A DNA stretch of 64,000 bases. Origin: Amphiura filiformis. Its lineage: Eukaryota; Echinodermata; Ophiuroidea; Amphilepidida; Amphiuridae. The stretch is taken from the NCBI RefSeq assembly GCF_039555335.1, contig NC_092646.1, positions 22,918,893 to 22,982,892 of the forward strand, written 5' to 3'. The notes below the pieces were generated by a model. That model saw only the letters and a list, made by a program, of their open reading frames with translations. It did not search any database and was not told the origin of the DNA. The position numbers and the translations under genes are program-made. This document shows, piece by piece, positions 24,671-34,983 of this stretch. How positions within the stretch are numbered: position 1 is the stretch's first letter; each line of letters begins with the position of its first letter.

Positions 24671-25724
24671 TGATCTGCGGTCGTAGGTGTTGGTAACGTA
24701 TCTGGCACTGGTTCGCTGGACTTGTTCCACTTTCTTGATGTTTCTTTGAGTGTGAGGGTCCCATACTGCAGCTGCATACTCAGTAGTAGGTCTTACATAA
24801 GTCGTGTACGTAGCCTCCTTAATCCTCCGACTGCTGTGGTAGAAGTTGCGCTGGAGAAATGCACGGGTGGAATTTGCTTTTTTTGTGTTGTTGTCTACAT
24901 GGTCGTTGAAGCTCAGCTTGTTGTCTATGTTGAGACCAAGATATTTGGCAGATGACACTTCTTCAAGAGTGGTACCATGGATGCTGTAGGAGAAGGTGAT
25001 TGGTTTCCGCTTCTTGGTAACACGCACCACCTGACATTTGGCTGGATGAAATTGCATAAGCCATGTGTGTTCCCACTTCTGCAAAGCATTGAGATCTTCT
25101 TGTAGTAAGGAAGCATCATGATGGGACGATATCCTCTTGTACAGTGCAGTATCATCAGCAAACAGGCGGGTTGTCGAGCTCTTTACGCAGTCCGGAAGGT
25201 CGTTGATGAATGCCAAGAAGAGCAAAGGTCCCAGGACGCTGCCTTGTGGTACGCCTGACGACACATTGGCTTGAGTGCTGATTTGGCCATCAACCAGAAC
25301 TTGCTGTGTACGGTGGCTGAGGAAGTCCGTAACCCATTGAAGAGTAGGTCCACGTATGCCGTAATGCTGGAGTTTGTGTAGGAGAAGCCTATGTGAAACC
25401 TTATCGAAGGCTTTAGCGAAGTCCAACAATATCATGTCTGTTTGCCCTTTTTCTTCGATCCCCTTGGCCAGATCGTTGATAGTCAGGATTAGCTGTGTGT
25501 CGCATGATCTGTTCTTTCTGAAGCCATGCTGTGCATCGGACAAGATCTTTTGTTCAGACAGATGGTTGATTATTGCACTATGGACCACATGCTCGCATAG
25601 CTTACACAGAATGGCGGTGAGAGATATAGGTCTATAATTTGCTGGTGACGATCGGCTGCCCTTCTTAAATATGGGAACTACCAGTGCTTTCTTCCACGAA
25701 GATGGGACAGATCCTTGGTCGAGG
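24653..25724 (-). pseudogene. LINE reverse transcriptase core
   Basis: After the frameshift near 25727 the reading resumes in another frame (…VVPIFKKGSR, ANYRPIS) and continues to 24653. Visible motifs in order are HGFRKNRSCDTQL, the motif A Asp in LLDFAKAFDKVSH, motif B SSGVPQGSVLGPLLF, the catalytic FADDTALY, and KYLGLNID of the thumb side. The catalytic aspartates are intact. The frame then breaks near 24657-24670 at a short G-run and is continued in the third frame. Confidence 0.9.
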
Positions 25725-27501
25725 ATGCTTGGTAGAGGAGGCAGATGGCTGGAGCGATCTCTTCCGCAGTTTCCTTCAGAAGTCTGGCAGGCACGCCGTC
25801 AGGACCAGAAGCCTTGTATGGGTTAAGATTCTTCAGCAACTTGACAATACCTTGATTGGTGATCTGGATACCATTCATTGGTGGATGAGTGCTGGGTCCA
25901 AGATCAGGTAGAGTTGATGAATCATCCTTGGTAAAAACTGATGCAAATTGGCGATTCAGCAGATTGGCCTTGGTCTTTGGGTCACTGAAGAGATGGTTGC
26001 CTTCTTTCAGAGGAGCAATACCAGCTTGGTCACAACGCTTGGCTTTGATAATGGCCCCCAGTCTTCTACTTGCACCAGGTTCACTGCGTATTATGTCAGT
26101 AAGGTACTTGTTGTAGGCCTGACGACAGGTAATTTGGCTCTGCTTCTTCAAATGCCTAAATCTCCTCCAATCACGGTCTCTGTTTGTCTTCCTAGCTTTC
26201 TTGAAAGCCCTTGCTTTCCTTCGACAGATCCGTTTGGTAGAGGTGTTAAACCATGGCTGGTTGAATCTGGTGGAGCTGAGCTTGGAGGGTACTCTGTCAT
26301 GGAGTATTTTCTGAAGATACTGTTCAATCTCCCTGGATAACAGTTCCACTGGAGTAGATGTTGTGTTGCGAGAGACAAACTTGTCTGCCCATTCCTTGGT
26401 CTCCTGACGGATCAAATCAAAATCAGCATGATTCCACAGGAAGATCTTGCGACGGGATGGTTTCACTCTGCTGGCCTGAGCATTCCAATCAGCATACACA
26501 ATGTCATGGTCGCCCAGAGCTGGCAACCCCTCACAGCGGTTGATTAGAGAGGGTCGATTGGTAATGATGATGTCAAGTATACTTTCATTACGGGTTGGAA
26601 AGTCAACAAGCTGTTCCATTCCAGTTCGAGCCAGCATCTGCAGGAAGGATTCATTTAATTCAAGTGGATACTGGTGGCCGACGACTCGGTCTGTAGCCCA
26701 ATCAATGTCTGGTAAGTTGGCATCACCTGCAATCCATACTGCCACACCTGGGTTGGAAACGCATATTTCCTCAATAACCTGGTTTAAGACATTCATGTAA
26801 GGCTGTTTGCTGCTAGGGGGACGATACAGTGCACCAATGATGATGTTTTGTTTACCACTGATGATTTTGGCACCTACGAACTCTGCTTCGGACTCAATCT
26901 GGAGTTGTTGGCTGATTAAGCTAGAATGGACACCAAGCAGAACTCCTCCCCAGCCATGTTTACGGTCTTTTCTGTACAGGTTGTAGCCTGGTGGAAAGAT
27001 TTCACCTTTGCTCATATCAGGTTTCAACCAGGTGAGGGTACGAAGGTTAGAACCAGTGTTGCTCGCTTTAGCAGATGGTTTTGCTGGAGACGATTGAGCA
27101 GATGGAGATCCTGGCTCTGAAGAACTACAGCTGCCTGTTGAACTACGCTTGCTGCGGTCAAACACATCTCCAGAGGCTGACGAGTCGATGCTACAATCTC
27201 CAATGATGGAGTCAAACAAGCTGGCTGATATATTTGGCAAGCCACAGCTAGTGCATTCCCATGGTAAGTCAGATCTGCCCATGCAGGAGAACATGTCTTC
27301 AGACATTTTAATGCAGTCAGCATGGAACCAGGTGTTACATTCTTCGCATAAGATACTTGCTTTTGCACCTTTATAGTCAGTGCATGCTCTTCTACATTCA
27401 CCACATGGGTACCTGGGTAACCTTGGGCCTGGATTGCTCTCTATGTCACCTGCTTTCAAGATGGTTAACAGGAGGCCCAGGATAATACGTAAGGTATTAG
27501 T
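25678..27501 (-). pseudogene. LINE ORF, 5' part: 2A, PHD finger, endonuclease, RT N-terminus
   Basis: The frame is open from 27501 to the stop at 25678; numbering below starts at the TTG codon at 27459. Residues 19-72 form a C4HC3 PHD-like finger (C19, C22, C38, C41, H46, C49, C69, C72). Residues 80-135 are Ser-rich and probably disordered. An AP-endonuclease-like region follows from residue 144, with GDANLPDIDW, SILDIIITN and the LGDHDIV histidine motif. The segment that should carry the N-terminal catalytic Asn and Glu motifs is absent: LRTLT runs straight into WLKPDM, suggesting an in-frame deletion near 27030. RT fingers begin near the end (KASGPDGVPARLLK). A frameshift near 25724-25731 then throws the frame into a stop. 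No ATG lies in frame upstream; see the separate start entry. Confidence 0.88.
27424..27480 (-). other. 2A-like ribosome-skipping peptide
   Basis: The frame encodes LGLLLTILKAGDIESNPGP, matching the D(V/I)ExNPG|P 2A signature with the usual hydrophobic upstream stretch. In known 2A peptides the ribosome skips the Gly-Pro bond, separating the upstream peptide from the downstream protein. 2A-like sequences at the N-terminus of APE-type non-LTR retrotransposons are known, including in sea urchins. Here it precedes the PHD finger. Confidence 0.85.
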
Positions 27502-27530
27502 CTATATACATAGTATACGGTTAACAACAT
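27502..27530 (-). other. Probable original LINE start, now out of frame
   Basis: An ATG at 27530-27528 opens a frame starting MLLTVYYVYRLIPY that ends at a TAA around 27467. The 2A frame upstream of 27480 instead runs into a TAG at 27504-27502. A one-base indel between about 27485 and 27505 would explain both, so this is probably a third lesion. Inferred, not proved. Confidence 0.45.
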
Positions 27531-27559
27531 GGTGGATGACATTTTCAAGATCATGTCCA

Positions 27560-28255
27560 GGACACATGTCCATCATTTAATAATACATTAAAAAGATCAA
27601 GATTAAGATCAGTTCATGAGGATTTCATACATGATTATACACATGGTCCATAATTGCATTACTACAGGCATGTATAAATGTAAGCAACATTGATCAATCA
27701 ATCACAACACACACACAATCACAACACAGCAGGTTGGTTGGCTGTAGGATGGAGGGTGAACAGGTGTTGAAGGATGGAGGGTGAACAGGAGCACACCAGG
27801 ATGGAGGATGAAGGATGGCAGGATTGGTAACAAGGGTTGGTATAGACAGGGATACAGTCTCTCTCTCCAAACATAAACATTGGCAACAATAGTGCCCTAC
27901 CTGTTTTGCAGCACTCTCTACACTATCCGATCGATCGCTACAGAAGGTGATTGAAATGCTTCCAAATTCGGCAGTCTAATTGTAGGTAGCAGTAGACAGC
28001 AGTTGGGAATTGATACAACGGAAATGGTGGGATAATCTAAATACGTCGAATCCACGGCAAGGCTTGGTAAAGATGGTAAACACCAAGGGGATGACGATTG
28101 GGTGGAGAAAACCACACAAACTAAGATAAAAACCAAAATTTTGCGGGAGCGATCTCAAAAATGCGCCATATTGGTCATGCGCACGAACCACTAACTGTGT
28201 GTCTTAGAACCCGATAGACGGTGACATGTGACCATACACTACTAGTAGGATCCAC
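27560..28255 (-). other. Possible LINE 5' UTR or flank
   Basis: Non-coding. It contains a short imperfect tandem repeat GGATGGAGGGTGAACAGG at about 27747-27822. On the minus strand it also has a CCAATATGGCGCA motif near 28165, which resembles a YY1-type site. Whether it belongs to the LINE cannot be told from one copy. Confidence 0.3.
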
Positions 28256-28615
28256 AACATGCTCATCTATCATGGGAACAGTTCTTAAACCCTAATACAT
28301 TTGTACATTCATCCTTGGAAGATTTGGGTAAACAAACTCTACTCTGCAACTTGAGGTCAAATTTTGCACTATGATTATGTAATTGAGGTTATTGGACTAT
28401 GCCATTAGGATGAGACTCTTGTGATCTATAGTACCCAGTAATGTTTGCTTAATTAGATGTTATCTTAATTAGAGCTCTAGTAGGCCAAAGGGTATAATTG
28501 CTGGGGAGATGTCAGAGTCAGGATGTAGGTATATCATTATGAATCAAATCACGAATAATTGTAAGATTAGTGCAGAGTAGGTTAGATATGAAAATGGAAA
28601 GTTAAAACAAATGAC
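28256..28615. other. No gene supported
   Basis: AT-rich sequence with no repeat ends or exon signals that I can support. Confidence 0.5.
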
Positions 28616-28617
28616 TA

Positions 28618-29626
28618 GGGGAGAGCGGGGAGTGTTCGCCCTAGGGGTAGGTTCGCCCACCCCTTGTTTCTCAGCACTACGGCTATCGAGGAATTTGGTG
28701 ATGGCAAAATTAGGTGACAAAGGTCATGATAAACTTCTCATATTAGCTAAGCGACATATAGGGACATGTTCATCGAACTGCAGCCAAAATAAAAAAATTA
28801 CACCAAAACGTAATTTTTTCTTGCATTAATAATGTTGTTTTATCATTGATACATAAATACAGATGGTTTTAATGGAATTCTGTATTTGGAACATATGGGA
28901 TTTGTTAAAGATTTAATGTAGTTATAAACTCCTTATTCGATTTGTTTTTTGCATACCCTGAAGAAAATACAAAAATGTGCACAAGGTTCACGTTCGCCCT
29001 TTTTAGGATGGGGCGTGTTCACCCTATATTTTATCCGGGCGGACTTGCCACAGACTGGTGGGCGGACCTGCCCCATCAGCCTATTATGCAAAATATTGAT
29101 AATTATACCATTAAACAAGGTAAAACTACTGAAAAGCATATTTTTTAAAGTTATGTGGTATCAGTATTACACATATCACCGTTTATGTCCTAATCCATAA
29201 TCCCCCCGAAGTTGTAAACATTATACGTTTAAGCTCACTTTGGACCCCTACATTTTGCCTTGACCTGACCCCTGCAACAAATTTAGTGATTCCCCAGAAG
29301 AGAATGAATGCCCTGTATACTCTTGCTAAATGTTTCCATTGAATATGTTATTGTTACGCAATGTTTAAACCTTTTTTGTGATTAGGGTGAACTTACCCCA
29401 CCATATGGGCGAACCTGCCCCAATATGGGGCAAGTTCGCCACTTTGCAAAAAACTTTTTGTTTGCTCTACCCTGTTGCTATTGTAACGCCTATAGTTCTG
29501 AGATTGTGGTCATATATAGCTAAGACATAGGGCTTTCACATGGGCTAATCAGGTCATCCCTAACCTTAAAATTGACATCGCTAGGCTGGTCAGAAAAAAA
29601 TAGGGCGAACACTCCCCGCTCTCCCC
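28618..29626. mobile_element. TA-flanked TIR element, ~1.0 kb
   Basis: Ends are GGGGAGAGCGGGGAGTGTTC and its exact inverted copy GAACACTCCCCGCTCTCCCC, extended by GCCCTA / TAGGGC. Both are flanked by TA (28616-28617, 29627-29628). Subterminal motifs such as GGGCGAACCTGCCCC, GGGGCAAGTTCGCC and GTTCGCCC repeat inside. No transposase frame; a non-autonomous DNA transposon of the TA-target type. Confidence 0.85.
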
Positions 29627-29822
29627 TATACACCTTCCTGTTTATCCTTCATCTCTATTTGATTTTCAGTGTATTAGCAAGTAGATGATGTATATGTATC
29701 ACAGACGTTATACAATATAAAAACTTAACGTTTTCTATTGGTTAACATAGGCGTAGATCCCGGGTGGGGGATAACCCCCCCACCATATTTTGCCAGTGGA
29801 GCTTACTTATATGTGTCTTCTA

Positions 29823-30113
29823 TACTATTCACCATATTCCCCTGCATAACGAAATTCAACAATATTCAATATCCAAAGCAATATCCTCACTATTATAGGT
29901 CCCAAAAACAGAATTTCCCCACCCCACATAATCACAAATTGACACAAAAGCTAATAATTCATTCCCATTTATTTCATCCAAAACGGTCCTGTCATACACC
30001 TTCCCCAATCAAACACATTTCTCTTGCATTTGATCATTTCCTACTCTTCCCTAGAAAAATCATTATAATACCAAATCTACACACCATGGAATTCACCATA
30101 TCACGTCCAAGCA
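29823..30113 (+). repeat. Direct repeat, left copy (~285 bp)
   Basis: It begins near CCCCTGCATAACGAAATTCAAC and runs to CACGTCCAAGC. It is a close match to 30490-30757, with scattered substitutions and small indels. The pair flanks a SINE. Confidence 0.85.
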
Positions 30114-30115
30114 CT

Positions 30116-30479
30116 AGAGGGCACGGTGGCTCAGTGGTTACGGCCTTGGACTCATAATCGGAGAGCTTGCTTAACGTGCATGGGGTTCGAGTCCCCGTCA
30201 CGCCACCGTGTTGCGCCCTTGGGCAAGGCGCTTTGTCTCACTTGCTTCACCCCGCCCAGGTGCAATGGGAGAAGCTGTTAGGGGTAGTCACATCACCCCA
30301 CCCAGGTGCAATGGGAAGCTGTTAGGGGTAGTCACAGTCGTTGTACTGATGAACCCTGCGCCATTTGTAGGCAGCAAACGTGGTTCCGACATATTCTAAT
30401 AACGGCGGAATAAATGTAAAGCGCTTTGAGGCTGTTTACGGCATAAAGCGCTATATAAATATCTACATTTATTATTTAC
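30116..30479 (+). mobile_element. tRNA-derived SINE
   Basis: The head contains a perfect A box (TGGCTCAGTGG, 30127-30137) and B box (GGTTCGAGTCC, 30184-30194) of a Pol III type 2 promoter. The anticodon-loop-like CTCATAA suggests a tRNA-Met ancestor. The body carries CCTTGGGCAAGGCGCTTTG and a ~47-bp tandem duplication (CCAGGTGCAATGGGA..AAGCTGTTAGGGGTAGTCACA, twice). The tail TAAAGCGCTTTGAG … ATAAAGCGCTATATAAAT is a LINE-like 3' end of the kind shared with CR1/L2-type LINEs. It has no coding capacity. Short ACTA words at both junctions may be the target duplication. Confidence 0.85.
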
Positions 30480-30757
30480 TATACATCATATACCCCTGCA
30501 TAACGAAATTCAACAATATTCAATATCCAAAGCAATATCCTCACTACAATAGGTCCCAAAAACAGAAATCCCCACCCCACATAATCGCAAATTGACATGA
30601 AAGCTTCATTCCCATTTATTTCATCCAAAACGGTCCTGTCATACACCTTCCCCAATCAAACACATTTCTCTTGCATTTGATCATCTTTTACTCGTCCCTA
30701 GAAAAATCATTATAATACCAAATCTACACACCATGGAATTCACCATCACGTCCAAGC
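30480..30757 (+). repeat. Direct repeat, right copy
   Basis: Second copy of the unit at 29823-30113, offset about 652 bases. Both end at the same CACGTCCAAGC word, so the SINE sits at the junction of a tandem duplication. Confidence 0.85.
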
Positions 30758-30959
30758 TCACATTGGGCGCCCCATTCCTTTTTTAAAGGAATTTTTATAT
30801 GGTTAGGACTGATAAAGGAGATGAGAAAAGGGTCCTGTGCTGGTCCTTATCCATGGCCCCGATTTTTTTCCAACCCCATCCACGAATGTCAAAAGGAAAT
30901 CTACGCCGGGCTGTGTGTGTGTGGGGGGGGGGGGGGCGTGCCGCTAATATGGGTAGCAT

Positions 30960-31276
30960 TTTCGGCCTTTTGGTATATCAATGACCCCTTTTTCTAAGCC
31001 AATTTTGGTATATGAATGGGTCCTTTTTTCAAAGTTTTGTCAATTTTTTCCAAAAAATAGCCAAAATTTCGAAATTTTCCATAGAAGTTTGGGAAATTTT
31101 TTAAAAACTAAGACAATTTGGATTAAATTTGGTTGAAAATTTTTACTATCAATGGGTCCAAATTTCTTGAAAAATTGGTAGGCCTATATTTATGGGTCCA
31201 CTTTCAAATTCTCAGCGGCACACCCCTACCAAAATCAAACTTGAGTGCCTCCGGAGAAAAACAAACTTTCATGCCA
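30960..31276 (+). repeat. Tandem ~355-bp repeat, copy 1 (5' part)
   Basis: Contains GGTATATCAATGACCC, TTTCGAAATTTTCCATA, GGGTCCAAATTTCTTGAAAAA and CACACCCCTACCAAAATCAAA, ending CTTTCATGCCA. Its continuation (TTATTAATAATGTGTAGGCCC) is found after the Helitron at 33243. The second copy is 33285-33645. Confidence 0.8.
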
Positions 31277-33242
31277 TCTATATAAATAAAAGGAAGTCGC
31301 TAAATCTTGTGCACGAATAGACTCAGAGATGATTTCACTTTCAGCTCTGATTTATTGGTACATTGATCGGGTACATATTGCCATTAAACCATCTGAGGTT
31401 CATTTTTGCTATAATTGGTGGTAACTAAGAGAATAACATAAAAACTGTCGTGTTGCTATGCAAAATCGATCGCAGTGGCATTGTGGGTAATAAGGACAGT
31501 GTGAACCGCGTAATAATATTTCCATTAAAAACCATACGCAGATCAACATTGCCCCGTTTTCTGCCAACTGCGAGGTGGCCAAGAAATGATTCAGGCTATC
31601 TAGATGCACAACAGCGCATAATTTAATAATGATCTTACGAGCTTTTCGTCCCTACGCAGATCTACGCGCCCCATTTACCGCCACTGCATCAAGGTTGGCA
31701 GCCAAGAAATTAAGGCTACGACGCGTGAATCAGGTCTTTGCGTCATCACTAAGGTATCACTAAGGTAACGTAGGAAACAGTGGTCTGGTAGTCTAGAGTG
31801 GTGATAGTGCCTGCGTGGAGACCCGGGGTGCAGACAGTCAGTGTACAATTTCATTATTTATTCTAGGCCTATGAATCGTCCGGAGATTGAGGAATACGGA
31901 AATGCATTGCACTTTATTTGGTTGAAAACGGTCAACAAATATGGTTAAAACCGGAATTTTTTTCCCGGGCCTTTTTATTGTCAAAACTCAGTGGTAGCGC
32001 GTACCGTAACTAACTGGCAGCGCGTTGGTGTTAGTGCGTTGGCGTACAAGGGATGTGACTCGCACGCACGGGTCGCATATGCATAGGCCAACTTTCCGTG
32101 CCAGAGAAATAGAAAAGAAAAGAAAGTAGGACAAAACTGAAAAGGTAGGCCTACTATGGATGGGTTATGGGTACAGGGTTGTGGATTAGAGTAAATAAAT
32201 AAATAAATCAATCTATATAAATAAAAGGAAGACGCATATGCATAGGCCAACTTTCCGTACCAGAAAAGAAAAGAAAGTAGGACAAAAAGGGGTAATGGGT
32301 TTGGTTAAGAGATTACCAAAATGATAAAAATCGTAAGGATACGGGAGGCAGGAAGGAACCTAAAAATGAAAGAATAAATAAATAAATAAATAATTCATGA
32401 AAAAAGGAAGCTAAAATAATGAGAACAGAATTAAATACAAACGGGAAATCACAAGCTATAACTTATAAGCAGGAAATATGAAAAATGGAAACAAAATAAT
32501 AGAAAAAAAAAACCCTAAAGCTAAAAGGACAAATCTAAGTAAGGGTAGATTTATAAAATAATGCATATGAACGGGTTTCAATAAATAAATAACATGGGAA
32601 CGGAAAATCACAAGCTAAGCAGCATATATCTATTGGAACAAAATAGATTTATGTAGAAGAAACTGAAAAGAAAGAAAGAAAAAAATGAATAAAAAAGAAA
32701 AGAAAGAGAAGACAAAAAAGATACGGGTATTATACAGGTTACTAAATGAAACGGGAGCAAAATAAAGAAGGAAAGAAAGAAACTAATCAGGAAACGTAAG
32801 AAAAAAAAGCTAAAATTAAAAACTAATCAGAAAATATAAGAAAAATGAAGCCAAAATAATGAAAACAGAATTAAATATATTAACATAAATAACGGGAAAT
32901 CACAAGCTAAGCAGCATAAAAAAGAAGCTAAAAGGGAAACGTAATAAAGGACAGATTTAGAAAATAATGGGAATGCGGTTAGGCCTAAATAAATAAATAA
33001 CATGGAAACGGAAAATCCCAAGCTAAATAGCAATTTTTAATGGGAACAAACTAGACCCATGTAGAAGAAACTGAAAAGAAAGAAAGAAAGAAGCTAAATG
33101 GAAATGCAAGAAGGAACAGGTTTAGAAAAATAAAATTTACCTTTTCAATGATTCTACCTTTTCAGTAATTCCTCCTGTTTTAGTGATCGCTCCCATTTAC
33201 TCATCTAGCGGGGACCCGCGCGAAGCGCGGGTATCCCGCTAG
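31277..33242 (+). mobile_element. Helitron-like element (non-autonomous), insertion site proven by paralog
   Basis: It starts TCTATATAAATAAAAGGAAG directly after an A. It ends with a GC-rich hairpin (ACCCGCGC GAA GCGCGGGT), a short spacer and CTAG directly before a T. Those are the hallmarks of Helitrons: 5' TC, 3' hairpin near CTRR, A^T target, no target duplication. The neighbouring repeat copy reads CATGCCA|TTATTAAT without interruption at 33590/33591, exactly the pre-insertion site. A second TCTATATAAATAAAAGG terminus at 32212 shows the element is composite. No Rep/helicase frame is present. Internal A-rich and AGAAAG sequence is non-coding. Confidence 0.85.
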
Positions 33243-33645
33243 TTATTAATAATGTGTAGGCCCTATTTTCAATGGGACTTTATTTATTGGTGAGCCAATT
33301 TTGGTTATATGAATGGGGCCTTTTTCAATTTTTTTTTCCGAAAAATAGCTTAATTTTGCCTCAATCTAGCCTAAATTTCGAAATTTTCCATACAATTTTG
33401 GGAAAATTTTTAAAAAACCAAGACAATTTGGGTTAAATTTGGCTGAAAATTTTGACTTTTGGTATATCAATGGGTCCAAATTTCTTGAAAAATTGGTATA
33501 ATTATGGGTCCACTTTAAAATTCTCAGCAGCACACCCCTACCAAAATCAAACTTGAGTACCCCCCCCCCCGGAGGAAAACTTTCATGCCATTATTAATAC
33601 GTGTAGTAGGCCCTATTTCAATGGGACTTTATTTAGTGGTGTGCG
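33243..33645 (+). repeat. Tandem ~355-bp repeat, rest of copy 1 and copy 2
   Basis: 33243-33284 completes copy 1. 33285-33645 is copy 2 without the Helitron and contains the intact insertion site at 33590/33591. Confidence 0.8.
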
Positions 33646-33956
33646 CCCTGGAACACGGTGGCTCTGTGGTGCTACCTCTGAGTGGCTCTCTCGTGCTGGC
33701 TCCGGGCTCTTTTGTTCGATAGAAAATTTTTACGGGTTGGTGAACACGGGTTACGTAACTAAATGTTGAAAATTTGGCCGGCAAACATGTTTTAGCGAAA
33801 TAGCTCCAGAAATGGGAGACACGGATCGTTTTTTGCTTAAATTGTGTACCATTATCACGGATAAGATACCAAACATTTGTGCAAAGAACAAAAAACGAGT
33901 AAAAGTTGAATAATATTGAAAATAAAGAAGCTTGAACATGTCCAAAGTGCCCGGGA
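33646..33956. other. No gene; contains minisatellite-like core words
   Basis: At 33660-33705, GGCTCTGTGGTGCT and GGCTCTCTCGTGCTG occur close together. The latter is identical over 15 bases to a common variant of the 28-bp minisatellite unit. No other structure. Confidence 0.5.
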
Positions 33957-34424
33957 AAATGAGAAAAATTGCATGTCACGATCACCAAAATGGTTATATC
34001 TACAACTATGAGCAAACGCCGGTCTTATGCTTTTCTGTAATGATAGATATTAACTAACTTGAGCTTGTATTAAATTTTCAGCGAAAATGATTGGTGGAAC
34101 AATCGAGTCGTAGGTTGGAAAGTTACTCTCAAAACGGCCCGTGTCTCAATCGTGCGTGTCCCGTTAGTGACAAGTGTCACTAGCAAGATAGCAGCCGGCC
34201 TTGTCATTATATCGAATAATAATTCGTCAGAATCGTCCAGTTGACTCCAGTGATATTTATTTATTCAAGTAAAATACTGCATTGACTTACAAAATATTGA
34301 AGTCAATATAAAAAGTAATATCACCTCATTTGACTGAACTTAAAGGCAGTTTTAAAAATATTATTGTTGATCGAGTCCCTGAATGAGAAATAAGATTGCA
34401 AAAGATACGAGTATGTTACAGCAG

Positions 34425-34507
34425 GTTGTGATGGTCTAGTGGTTGACGCCGTGGTTTGAAGTGCGAGAGGTTGAAGGTTCGAATCCTACAGCATTTCGAT
34501 TTTTTTT
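34425..34507 (+). tRNA. tRNA-like sequence (probable pseudo-tRNA), left arm
   Basis: A box TGGTCTAGTGG (34432-34442) and a consensus B box GGTTCGAATCC (34476-34486) at tRNA spacing, followed by a T-run (34500-34507) that would terminate Pol III. The would-be acceptor strand GTTGTGA has no complement after the T arm, and the T stem has one mismatch. A functional tRNA is therefore unlikely; a Pol III-transcribable pseudo-tRNA is more plausible. Confidence 0.5.
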
Positions 34508-34898
34508 CTCTTTTGTTCTGTTAGGCCTATGGTGTAGGCCCGTCAGTATTATGATCAATTTAAAAATATTTCTATGCAACACGTTTGCAATGTTTTTCTT
34601 TATGCGTAGGCCTACATATTAAAAAATAAGATAGCGTCAGCCATAATTTACGAATTTCAAACCTGATATTTTGGCACAATATTATTTGTAATTTTACACC
34701 GTTCTTACACCATACCCAGCCATACACATAATTGGAATCAGCGTTTCGTTGTCTAGAGTAACTTTAATTATCTTCAATAGAACACCACAAGCGGTCAAGA
34801 TAAAAAAAAATGCTTTCTTTCATTTTACCTCATTATTTCTGCTTCAAATGATCAGAAACCCTTCCTGAAAGTTGTTTACTAATATCATAAATATTTTC

Positions 34899-34983
34899 AA
34901 AAAAAAAAAACCCGCTATGGTAGGGTTCGAACTTCCAACCTCACGCACTTCAGGCACGGACTTAGCCACTAGACCATCACAAC
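34899..34983 (-). tRNA. tRNA-like sequence (probable pseudo-tRNA), right arm
   Basis: Inverted relative of 34425-34507. The A box TGGTCTAGTGG is identical (34966-34976). The B box is AGTTCGAACCC (34923-34933). The minus strand then reads into a T-run of about 12. The acceptor stem does not pair here either. Differences from the left copy fall in the D, anticodon and T arms. Confidence 0.5.

Larger units (their letters stand above)
24199..27530 (-). mobile_element. CR1/L2-like non-LTR retrotransposon, defective
   Basis: Reading the minus strand, the order is 2A-like peptide, PHD-type zinc finger, AP-endonuclease-like domain, reverse transcriptase and a C-terminal extension. It ends in a (GAA)n-type tail (24199-24219), a 3' simple repeat as seen in several LINE clades. 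The RT carries the DFAKAFDKV, GVPQGSVLGPLLF and FADD motifs. At least two frameshifts and an apparent internal deletion in the endonuclease make it dead. The 5' boundary is uncertain and may reach about 28200, because 27560-28200 is non-coding and could be 5' untranslated sequence. Placement in the CR1/L2 group is from domain order and recognition of the endonuclease/RT style. Confidence 0.9.

Noticed and set aside
34425..34983. Two functional tRNA genes
   Set aside because: A and B boxes are good, but the acceptor stems do not pair in either copy and the T stems are mismatched. I keep them only as tRNA-like.
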